A stretch of 5,733 bases of DNA from an uncultured Clostridiaceae bacterium (GTDB lineage Bacteria; Bacillota; Clostridia; Lachnospirales; Lachnospiraceae): the NCBI GenBank assembly GCA_949948825.1, contig CATLIJ010000182.1, forward strand, positions 1-5,733, given 5' to 3'. A model generated the notes under the pieces. The model was not told where the DNA came from. It did not search any database and saw nothing but the letters and a program-made list of their open reading frames with translations. A program made the position numbers and the translations under genes. Below are positions 1 to 5,638 of this stretch, one piece after another (position 1 is the first letter of the stretch; each line of letters opens with the position of its first letter).

Positions 1-1
1 A

Positions 2-352
2 GTGGCCATTTATCATTGGGTGAAGGGAAATTTAAGATACAGCGGCTATTCTCCTGTGGGAGACTGGGTGGGAGGCGCTTATGATGGCATGAGAAAACGT
101 CACGGGGATTGTTATACCTATTTTGCCACTTCAGCAGAGCTTTTGAACCGGGCTGGGATGCAGACCATAGAGGTGATTCGGTCCAGTGACAATAATCATT
201 ACTGGAATTTGGTGAATGTGGATGGAAGCTGGTATCATTTTGATCCCTGTCCCAGACGTTTGGGCGGAGATTTCTGTCTGCTGACGGATCGTGAGATTGG
301 ACATAGCGGAGCTCATGTGTTTGACCATAGCCTGTACCCGCCTACTCCATAG
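2..352 (+). CDS. Transglutaminase-like domain protein, C-terminal part (5' end outside window)
   Basis: This is the C-terminal end of a transglutaminase-like (papain-fold) protein. About 116 residues are visible. A Cys-His-Asp triad can be read in the usual order and context: Cys37 in GDCYTYF, His66 in NNHYWNLV and Asp81 in WYHFDPCP (numbered from the first codon seen). The GTG at position 2 is unlikely to be the real start: no ribosome binding site can be seen, and the AIYHWVKGNLRY stretch reads as the helix that normally precedes the catalytic Cys inside a longer domain. Bacterial proteins with this domain are often secreted or cell-surface proteins acting as proteases, amidases or crosslinking enzymes; the substrate here is unknown. 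The gene stops with TAG at 350-352. A large palindrome and a promoter separate it from the following operon, so it is probably a separate transcription unit. Confidence 0.85.
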   Translation: MAIYHWVKGNLRYSGYSPVGDWVGGAYDGMRKRHGDCYTYFATSAELLNRAGMQTIEVIRSSDNNHYWNLVNVDGSWYHFDPCPRRLGGDFCLLTDREIGHSGAHVFDHSLYPPTP

Positions 353-361
353 TATGTGAGG

Positions 362-526
362 ATATATGGTTACGGTTCACGGGGGGCATCTTCTTGCCCG
401 TCTTCGACGGACAAGAAGCATCAGGCGTTCGCCTGATGTGGAATCTGGCATGAATTTGTGCTTACAAGCGAGCTTGACGCTCAAATTTATGCCAGATTCC
501 ACGCCCCGTGAACTGTAACGATATAT
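362..526. repeat. 165-bp nested palindromic element (outer stem plus three hairpins)
   Basis: Outer arms 362-384 and 504-526 pair over 23 positions with one mismatch (368/520) and one G-U (374/514); the core is GTTCACGGGG with CCCCGTGAAC. Inside lie three consecutive hairpins. Hairpin A, 390-418, has CTTCTTG/CAAGAAG and CCGTC/GACGG around a TTC loop, with one C-A mismatch. Hairpin B, 419-438, is a perfect 8-bp stem CATCAGGC/GCCTGATG with a GTTC loop. Hairpin C pairs 439-458 with 482-501 over 20 positions with one G-U, capped by a small stem-loop near 465-481. The whole could fold as a four-way-junction-like cruciform or RNA. No ORF or poly-T tract accompanies it. It resembles a dispersed, non-autonomous palindromic repeat (REP or MITE-like); this is inference, since copy number cannot be seen from one window. 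It may also insulate the upstream gene from the operon. Confidence 0.8.
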
Positions 527-554
527 TGACGAACCAAAAAAATTGGAGTAAAAT
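526..554 (+). promoter_or_regulatory. Predicted sigma-A promoter of the acylation operon
   Basis: A -35 box TTGACG (526-531) and a -10 box TAAAAT (549-554) are separated by exactly 17 bp, each matching 5 of 6 consensus bases. Transcription would begin near 561, leaving a leader of roughly 37 nt before the carrier-protein ATG at 598. The spacer contains a short inverted repeat, CCAA (534-537) and TTGG (543-546) around five A residues, which could be an operator half-site pair or chance. The -35 box begins where the palindromic element ends. A perfect TATAAT at 562-567 is a possible second -10 box but lacks a well-spaced -35. Confidence 0.65.
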
Positions 555-597
555 CTTTGTATATAATTAGGAAGAAAGGCAGGGAGAGGAAGAGAAG

Positions 598-828
598 ATG
601 GAGGAGTTAATTGAGATTATGGAGGAAATCAATCCGGATGTGGATTATGCCTCCTGTACCGGATTGATTGAGGAGGGAATCTGGACTTCTTTTGATCTGG
701 TTATGCTGATTACTGAGATTCGTGAGCAGTTTGGAGTGGCGATTCCAGCGGAACGGATTGTGCCGGAGAATTTTAATTCTGCTGAAGCAATTTTTGCTTT
801 AATAAAGGAACTGGAAGAGGACGATTGA
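598..828 (+). CDS. Acyl/peptidyl carrier protein (DltC-like)
   Basis: A 76-residue acidic protein with the size and helical pattern of a stand-alone acyl or peptidyl carrier protein. The phosphopantetheine site is Ser31 in GIWTSFDLVMLITEI (residues 27-41). The residue before it is Thr30, where most carriers including DltC have Asp (DS motif), so this site is unusual but keeps the serine. The later segment REQFGVAIPAERIVPENFNS matches the typical region before the last helix (FGV.IP...). By analogy with DltC, it would carry an activated amino acid or acyl group as a thioester in the cytoplasm, loaded by the ligase at 4100-5626 and discharged by the MBOAT one base downstream. A purine-rich GGGAGAGGA ribosome binding site lies 7-15 nt upstream of the ATG. 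It is the first gene of the operon. The ACP fold is clear; the cargo is inferred. Confidence 0.9.
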   Translation: MEELIEIMEEINPDVDYASCTGLIEEGIWTSFDLVMLITEIREQFGVAIPAERIVPENFNSAEAIFALIKELEEDD

Positions 829-829
829 T

Positions 830-2416
830 ATGGCTTTCGTATCTTATGAGTTTCTTGCTTTTCTGGCAGTTTTTGTGCTTGTATACTATGTTCTGCCAGG
901 AAGATTTCGGTGGATGGTTCTGCTGGCAGGAAGTCTTTTGTTTTATCTGGCTTCCGGGATAAGATATATTGTCTTTTTGCTGATTACCTGTGTTTCAATC
1001 TTTGGTTTGACGTTATGGATGGAACGGATTCATCTGGCTGGCAAAGAAGAGATGAAAAACCAGGGGATGAAGGGAGAGGAGAAAAAGGCGTTTCGGGCAA
1101 AGCTGAAGAAACGCCAGAAGCATGTCCTGCAGCTGGGGCTTTTTGTGAATCTTGGGATTTTAGCTGTGGTTAAGTACACGAATTTTGCAATATGGAATGT
1201 GAATCAGTGGCTGCATTTTTTTGGAGGGGAGGGGGAATTTGGTTTTGTCAGTTGGGCTCTGCCCTTGGGAATTTCCTACTACACTCTTCAGGCTTTGGGA
1301 TATCTTCTGGATGTGTACCATGGAAAGTATGAGGCTGAGAAGAATCCCTTCCGGCTGCTTCTTTTTTTATCCTTTTTTCCACAGGTGGTACAGGGGCCTG
1401 TCAGCCGTTTTGACAAGCTGAAGGAAACCCTGTTTGAGGAGCATGCATGGTTCGGACAGAGAATTTGCCGGGGAATGGAACGGATGCTGTGGGGCTTTTT
1501 TAAGAAGCTGGTGGTGGCGGACCGGGTAGCTCCGGTTGTCATGGCTGTAGGACAGAATCCGGAAGAGCTGGGCGGAATTTATGTGCTTGCAGGAATGCTT
1601 GCCTATACCCTGCAGCTGTATGGGGATTTTACAGGTGGCATTGATATTGCCATTGGCTGCGGAGAGCTGTTTGGGGTGGAGCTGCCGGAGAATTTTGATC
1701 GTCCTTTTTCCGCGGAAAGTCTGGCAGAGTATTGGCGCAGATGGCATATGAGCCTGATGCAGTGGTTTCGGGAGTATGTGTTTTATCCTTTGGCAGGCAG
1801 CAAATCTGTCAGCCGCATCCGAAAGCTTGGGGAAAGGTTTTTTGGAAAAAAGGCGGCTTCCAGGCTGCCTATGTACATAGCCAGTCTGATTACCTGGTTT
1901 TTCACAGGAATCTGGCATGGAGCTTCCTGGAATTTTGTGATTTGGGGAATGGTAAATGGTGTGATTTTGCTGGCTTCTCAGGAGGCAGCCCCTCTTTACC
2001 GAAGATTTCACAAGGCATATGCCTTTTCCAACACGCCGGTTTATCACCGATTTATGACGCTTCGCACATTGATGATGGTCAGCGCGGTACAGATGTTTGA
2101 GTATTATGCCTCTCCTTTGACAGCAATCCGGATGTTTGGGGATTTGGCATTTGTGTGGGATATTGGAAGGCTTTTTGATGGAAGCGCAGCTTTGCTTGGC
2201 ATTACTCTGGCGGATTTTGCGGTGCTTTTTTTGTCAGTGCCTTTGTTTTGTCTGGTTGGAGCCATACAGGCCAAAGAGGATATACGGTTATGGGTGGAGC
2301 GAAAAAGCGGGCTGGTCCGGTTTCTGGTGTGGTTTGGACTGTTTCTTGCCGTGCTGATTCTTGGAGTCTACGGACAGGGATATGACAAACAGAATTTTAT
2401 TTACAATCAATTTTAA
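830..2416 (+). CDS. MBOAT-family O-acyltransferase (DltB/AlgI-like) with C-terminal FIYNQF motif
   Basis: A 528-residue multi-pass membrane protein of the MBOAT family. It starts with the typical SYEFLAFLAVFVLVYYVLP segment, has a charged loop at about residues 65-97 (rich in Lys and Glu, probably cytoplasmic), and carries the family signature EYWRRWHMSLMQWFREYVFYPLAG with His306 and the invariant catalytic-type His363 in GIWHGASWNFVIWG. The length is nearer AlgI-type proteins (about 500) than DltB (about 400). The protein ends in F-I-Y-N-Q-F (residues 523-528), resembling the tyrosine-containing acyl-shuttle hexapeptide described for DltX and for MBOATs with the motif fused on. By family it would take the acyl or aminoacyl group from the carrier protein across the membrane. 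The ATG lies one base after the carrier stop, with GGAAGAGG (813-820) inside the carrier gene as ribosome binding site, which suggests translational coupling. Confidence 0.93.
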   Translation: MAFVSYEFLAFLAVFVLVYYVLPGRFRWMVLLAGSLLFYLASGIRYIVFLLITCVSIFGLTLWMERIHLAGKEEMKNQGMKGEEKKAFRAKLKKRQKHVLQLGLFVNLGILAVVKYTNFAIWNVNQWLHFFGGEGEFGFVSWALPLGISYYTLQALGYLLDVYHGKYEAEKNPFRLLLFLSFFPQVVQGPVSRFDKLKETLFEEHAWFGQRICRGMERMLWGFFKKLVVADRVAPVVMAVGQNPEELGGIYVLAGMLAYTLQLYGDFTGGIDIAIGCGELFGVELPENFDRPFSAESLAEYWRRWHMSLMQWFREYVFYPLAGSKSVSRIRKLGERFFGKKAASRLPMYIASLITWFFTGIWHGASWNFVIWGMVNGVILLASQEAAPLYRRFHKAYAFSNTPVYHRFMTLRTLMMVSAVQMFEYYASPLTAIRMFGDLAFVWDIGRLFDGSAALLGITLADFAVLFLSVPLFCLVGAIQAKEDIRLWVERKSGLVRFLVWFGLFLAVLILGVYGQGYDKQNFIYNQF

Positions 2417-2427
2417 AGGATAGACCA

Positions 2428-2434
2428 AAAGGAG
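2428..2434 (+). promoter_or_regulatory. Ribosome binding site deciding the SGNH-protein start
   Basis: AAAGGAG ends 10 nt before the ATG at 2445, a workable spacing, but only 1 nt before the in-frame TTG at 2436. The ATG is therefore preferred, which removes three residues from the longest possible reading frame. Confidence 0.7.
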
Positions 2435-2444
2435 CTTGAATCAG

Positions 2445-3497
2445 ATGAAACAGAAAATCAGGACAATCGGTCTGGCTTTGACAGTGATTGTTGTATTAGT
2501 CGGCCTTCAGCGGCTTTTGCAGCCAAAATATATGGGACAGGTGATAGAAGGGGCTTTTATCGGGGAATACTATAAGGAAACCACCCCCCATGACCTGTTG
2601 ATTTTAGGGGACTGTGAGGTATATGAAAATATTTCTCCGGTTGCTTTGTGGGAGGAGTTTGGGATTACTTCCTATATCCGGGGAAGTGCTAATCAGCTTC
2701 CGGCCCAGTCTTATTATCTGCTGGAGGATACTCTCCGTTATGAGACGCCAAGGGCAGTTTTATTCCATGTGGCTGCCATGAAGATGGAGGGCCAGGACAG
2801 GGAAGCCTACAACCGGATGACCATGGAGGGAATGAAGTGGTCTTCCAGCAAATGGAATGCCATCTGTGAGACAAAGATGGAGGAGGAGTATATGCTGGAA
2901 TATATTTTTCCCCTGCTCCGTTATCATTCCCGGTGGCAGGAGCTGGAAGCAGATGATTTCACCTATTACTGGAAAAGAGATATTGTGTCTCATAATGGTT
3001 ATTATATGCGGTGTGATGTGAAGCCTGCAGAGGGCTTTCCCGCAGCCCGCCGTCAGGCCAGCTATCATTTCCCGGACAGTTCCTGGGAATATTTGAACCG
3101 GATGGAGGCTTTGTGCAGGGAAAAGGGAATTGATTTGATCTTGATGAAATCTCCCAGCCAGTATCCGGCATGGCCAGAGGAATATGAGGCTCAGATTGAA
3201 GAATATGCAAAGGAACACAATCTGTTGTATATCAATTGTCTGGAAAAGCAGGAGGAAATCGGGCTGGATTTCAGCAAGGACACTTACAATGGAGGGCTTC
3301 ATCTAAATCTGTATGGAGCGGAAAAGCTTGCCCGGTATCTGGGCGGGCGGCTTCAGGAGGAGATTGGACTTCCTGACCACCGGAGGGAGGAAGAGCTTCA
3401 GAGGGTGTGGGAACAAAAATGTGGGTTTTATTATGAGCAGCAGGAAAAGCAAGAGGAGGAATTAAGAACCTGCGGTTTTTTAAAACAGTTTCAATAA
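2445..3497 (+). CDS. Membrane-anchored SGNH/DltD-like protein with Cys at the nucleophile position
   Basis: A 350-residue protein with one N-terminal membrane segment (about residues 7-24) and a large domain predicted outside the cell. It resembles SGNH-hydrolase/DltD-type transferases: a beta strand then block I LLILGDCEVYENISP (residues 51-65), SYIRGSANQLPAQSYYLLEDTL, a strand VLFHVAAMKM, LILMKSPSQYP, and a C-terminal block DTYNGGLHLNLYGAEKLARYLG containing His286. The nucleophile position of GDS/GSS motifs is Cys57 (Gly-Asp-Cys). The usual Asp three residues before the His is Gly283, with Asn282 and Asp279 nearby. By position next to the MBOAT it is the likely partner that receives the cargo outside the membrane and passes it to a polymer, as DltD does. 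DltD itself is longer (about 400). The tail (about residues 310-350) is charged and may be helical. The start is ATG 2445, set by AAAGGAG at 2428-2434. Activity is inferred; a non-catalytic role is possible. Confidence 0.82.
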   Translation: MKQKIRTIGLALTVIVVLVGLQRLLQPKYMGQVIEGAFIGEYYKETTPHDLLILGDCEVYENISPVALWEEFGITSYIRGSANQLPAQSYYLLEDTLRYETPRAVLFHVAAMKMEGQDREAYNRMTMEGMKWSSSKWNAICETKMEEEYMLEYIFPLLRYHSRWQELEADDFTYYWKRDIVSHNGYYMRCDVKPAEGFPAARRQASYHFPDSSWEYLNRMEALCREKGIDLILMKSPSQYPAWPEEYEAQIEEYAKEHNLLYINCLEKQEEIGLDFSKDTYNGGLHLNLYGAEKLARYLGGRLQEEIGLPDHRREEELQRVWEQKCGFYYEQQEKQEEELRTCGFLKQFQ

Positions 3498-3583
3498 GAA
3501 TTTAAATGGTAATGTTTAAGGAAATAATATTGCTTAATATTGCTGTTTGAATAAATTTATCAATAAAAAAGGAGAGGTTAAAA
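3498..3583 (+). promoter_or_regulatory. AT-rich intra-operon gap with tandem 10-bp repeat; possible weak promoter
   Basis: This is the largest gap inside the cluster (86 bp) and much more AT-rich than its surroundings. It holds a perfect tandem duplication of TAATATTGCT (3525-3534 and 3535-3544). A weak promoter-like pair, TTGCTT (3530-3535) and TAAATT (3552-3557) with 16-bp spacing, lies across and after the repeat. It is far from consensus, so an internal promoter for the downstream genes is only a possibility. No convincing terminator hairpin with a T-run is visible, so read-through from the upstream genes is expected. AAAGGAGAGG (3568-3577) is the ribosome binding site of the next gene. 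Confidence 0.35.
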
Positions 3584-4090
3584 ATGGCAAGGAAAAACAA
3601 ATGGATTGGTATGCTGGCAGTGGTTTTATTGGCAATGGCATTGCCTCAGACTGTTTTTGGGGCATGGTGGAAGCCGGCGGAGGAGAAAAAGCAGGAGACC
3701 TATGATTTTGTGTGGAAGGAGACACGGATTCAGCTGAATCAGGATGTGGCTCCGGCTCTGGCTGTGCTGGGTGAGGGAGATGTATTTGAACAGGATTCCT
3801 GTGCTTATCAGGGAAAAGATACAGTTCACCGGTATGCAGATTTTGAGATTGCCACTTATCCGGTCAACAAAAAACAGTGTGTTTCTTCGATTTATCTTCT
3901 GACAGACCAGGCAGTCACTGAGGAGGGAATCAAGATCGGCTCTTCCCGTGAGGATATGATTAAGGCTTATGGGAAGGATTATAAGATGGAATATGAGGCT
4001 TACCGCTATGTAAAGGGCGGCACAGAGCTGACCTTTTATCTGAAGGACGGTAAGGTGGAAGCAATTGAGTATATGATCGCAGAGCAGTAG
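3584..4090 (+). CDS. Small secreted protein of unknown function, within the acylation operon
   Basis: A 168-residue protein I do not recognise as a named family. It has a clear Sec signal peptide: basic MARKNK, a hydrophobic core to about residue 20, and a likely cleavage after VFG (about residue 26). There is no lipobox, so the product is probably released or wall-associated. The mature part is mixed strand/helix with two cysteines, Cys73 in EQDSCAYQGKD and Cys99 in NKKQCVSSIY, which could form a disulfide. The segment GIKIGSSREDMIKAYGKDYK followed by LTFYLKDGKVEAIEYMI resembles the helix-then-strand unit of BamE/SmpA-like or related small secreted domains, but this is only a pattern resemblance. 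The gene sits between the SGNH-like protein and the ligase, and its stop is 9 nt before the ligase ATG. Position suggests an extracellular accessory role in envelope modification; that is inference. Confidence 0.8.
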   Translation: MARKNKWIGMLAVVLLAMALPQTVFGAWWKPAEEKKQETYDFVWKETRIQLNQDVAPALAVLGEGDVFEQDSCAYQGKDTVHRYADFEIATYPVNKKQCVSSIYLLTDQAVTEEGIKIGSSREDMIKAYGKDYKMEYEAYRYVKGGTELTFYLKDGKVEAIEYMIAEQ

Positions 4091-4099
4091 GAGGATGGA

Positions 4100-5626
4100 A
4101 TGGTAGCCAGTATTTTGGATTATCTGGAATGGTCTGCAGAGCAGTATTCGGACAGTGAGGCTTATGAGGATGGGAATGAGATTGTTACGTTTCGGGAAAT
4201 GAGGGAAAGGGCTGAAAGGATTGGCACTGCTTTTCTCCGAAAAGGGATTTCCCATGGAACCGTATTGGTTTATATGAAAAAAAGCGCAGCCATGGTCTCG
4301 GCATTTTTTGGGATTACTGCCTGCGGATGCAGTTATTGTCCTGTGGATACTCAGATGCCAGAAGAGCGGCTGCGTATGGTATTCCATATTCTGAAGCCGT
4401 CTGCCATTGTGGTGGCAGAGGCATTGGGGGAGAAAATAAAAAGCTTTGAGGCAGTTGCGCCGGTTTTTGTCTATGAAGAATTGGTGCAGGAGATGAAGGA
4501 TGCAAAACTTTTAAAAGGGGCAAGAAGAGGGATTGACACTGATCCTCTTTATATTCTGTTTACCAGCGGTTCTACAGGAGTTCCCAAAGGAGTTGCTATT
4601 CCTCACAGGGCAGCCATGGATTATGTGGAGTGGTTTACGGGAAAATTCGGCCTGCAGAAAGGGGATGCCCTGGGGAATCAGGCGGAGCTGTATTTTGATC
4701 TGTCTGTTCAGGATGTTTATGCGCCTGTGATTTGCGGATGCAAGACAGTATTTTTATCTCCATCCCTTTTCAGTACTCCGGATGGATTGATGTCAGCTCT
4801 TTTGGAGAAGAATATCACAGCGATTTCCTGGGTTCCTTCAGCCTTGTGTCTGGTGGCAAATCTGGATGGAATGGCCTGCCATGTGCCGGAATGTCTCCGT
4901 CTGGTTACGTTTTGCGGAGAGGTTATGCCATGTAAGCAGCTGAATTACTGGAGAAGCCGTCTGCCTCATACGGATTTTGTCAATTTATATGGTCCTACGG
5001 AAGCTACGGTGGCTTGTACATATTATCCTATTGTTCGTGAGTTTTCGGACGAGGAAGCACTTCCCATCGGGGTTCCCTGTGAGAATACAAAGATTCTGGT
5101 GCTGAATGAAAAGGATGAACCGGTTAAGGGAGATGAAATCGGAGAGCTTTGTGTCCTGGGCTCTTCCCTTGCCCTGGGATATTATGGCAGCCCGGAGAAG
5201 ACAAAGGAGGTGTTTGTGCAGAATCCATGCAATCCGGATTTTCCGGAACGAATCTACCGCACCGGGGATCTGGTGTATTATGGGGAGGACCAGAATCTGA
5301 TGTATGTATCCAGAAAGGATTTTCAGATTAAACATTTGGGATACCGGATTGAGCTGGGAGAGATTGAGACAGCTGCAGGTGTGCAGGAAGGCATGAAGGA
5401 GTGTGCCTGTATTTACGACGAGGAGAAAAAACGGATTTTATTATATTATACCGGAGAACAATGGGACAGCCGGGAATTGAAGACAGCATTGTCAAAAAGG
5501 CTTCCTCAGTATATGATTCCCAATCGGGTTTGTTATCTGGAGGAAATGCCTCATAACCGAAATGGAAAGGTTGACCGGAAGCAGTTAAAGGACCGGTTAA
5601 AGGAACGGTCCGTTGTCAGAAAGTAA
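4100..5626 (+). CDS. AMP-forming amino-acid adenylating ligase (DltA-like)
   Basis: A 508-residue adenylate-forming enzyme of ANL superfamily, about the length of DltA (about 500). Core motifs are all present: A3 phosphate loop TSGSTGVPKG (residues 155-164), A5 YGPTEA (297-302), A7 YRTGDL (386-391), A8 hinge DFQIKHLGYRIELGEIE (from 407) and A10 NRNGKVDRK with the catalytic Lys490. Asp200 in YFDLSVQD matches the Asp that binds the substrate amino group in amino-acid-activating enzymes. Cys272 in TFCGE matches the Cys reported in Bacillus DltA as important for D-alanine selection. These point to activation of an amino acid, D-alanine being the best guess, with transfer to the carrier protein at 598-828. 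In classical dlt operons this gene comes first; here it is fifth. The ATG follows TAGGAGG (4088-4094) by 5 nt. A dltA symbol is withheld because the substrate is not proven. Confidence 0.9.
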   Translation: MVASILDYLEWSAEQYSDSEAYEDGNEIVTFREMRERAERIGTAFLRKGISHGTVLVYMKKSAAMVSAFFGITACGCSYCPVDTQMPEERLRMVFHILKPSAIVVAEALGEKIKSFEAVAPVFVYEELVQEMKDAKLLKGARRGIDTDPLYILFTSGSTGVPKGVAIPHRAAMDYVEWFTGKFGLQKGDALGNQAELYFDLSVQDVYAPVICGCKTVFLSPSLFSTPDGLMSALLEKNITAISWVPSALCLVANLDGMACHVPECLRLVTFCGEVMPCKQLNYWRSRLPHTDFVNLYGPTEATVACTYYPIVREFSDEEALPIGVPCENTKILVLNEKDEPVKGDEIGELCVLGSSLALGYYGSPEKTKEVFVQNPCNPDFPERIYRTGDLVYYGEDQNLMYVSRKDFQIKHLGYRIELGEIETAAGVQEGMKECACIYDEEKKRILLYYTGEQWDSRELKTALSKRLPQYMIPNRVCYLEEMPHNRNGKVDRKQLKDRLKERSVVRK

Positions 5627-5638
5627 AGGAGGTTTTTT

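Noticed and set aside
2..4. GTG as the true start of the transglutaminase-like protein
   Set aside because: The upstream sequence is cut off and the domain needs residues before the catalytic Cys; the frame most likely continues upstream.
362..526. CRISPR array or riboswitch as explanation of the palindromic region
   Set aside because: There are no regularly spaced identical repeats, and the sequence does not match a riboswitch I can recognise; it also lies upstream of, not downstream from, the predicted promoter.
562..567. Perfect TATAAT as the main -10 box
   Set aside because: TTGACG lies 30 bp away, and no other -35 box at 16-18 bp is acceptable; the TG two bases before is one base off the extended -10 position. 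The TTGACG/TAAAAT pair at 17 bp is better.
1367..2047. Long antisense reading frame (226 codons) opposite the MBOAT gene
   Set aside because: It lies wholly inside a clearly coding gene on the other strand, has low-complexity basic composition without recognisable domains, and is a shadow of codon bias.
2436..2438. TTG start for the SGNH-like protein
   Set aside because: Only one base separates it from the AAAGGAG ribosome binding site, whereas the in-frame ATG at 2445 has normal spacing.
3464..3480. Possible terminator hairpin at the end of the SGNH-like gene
   Set aside because: The stem is short (7 positions with a G-U, mostly A-T), lies within the coding sequence and is not followed by a separate T-run.
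3626..4387. Antisense reading frame (253 codons) across the secreted protein and ligase start
   Set aside because: It overlaps two well-supported + strand genes with ribosome binding sites and signature motifs; no independent evidence supports it.
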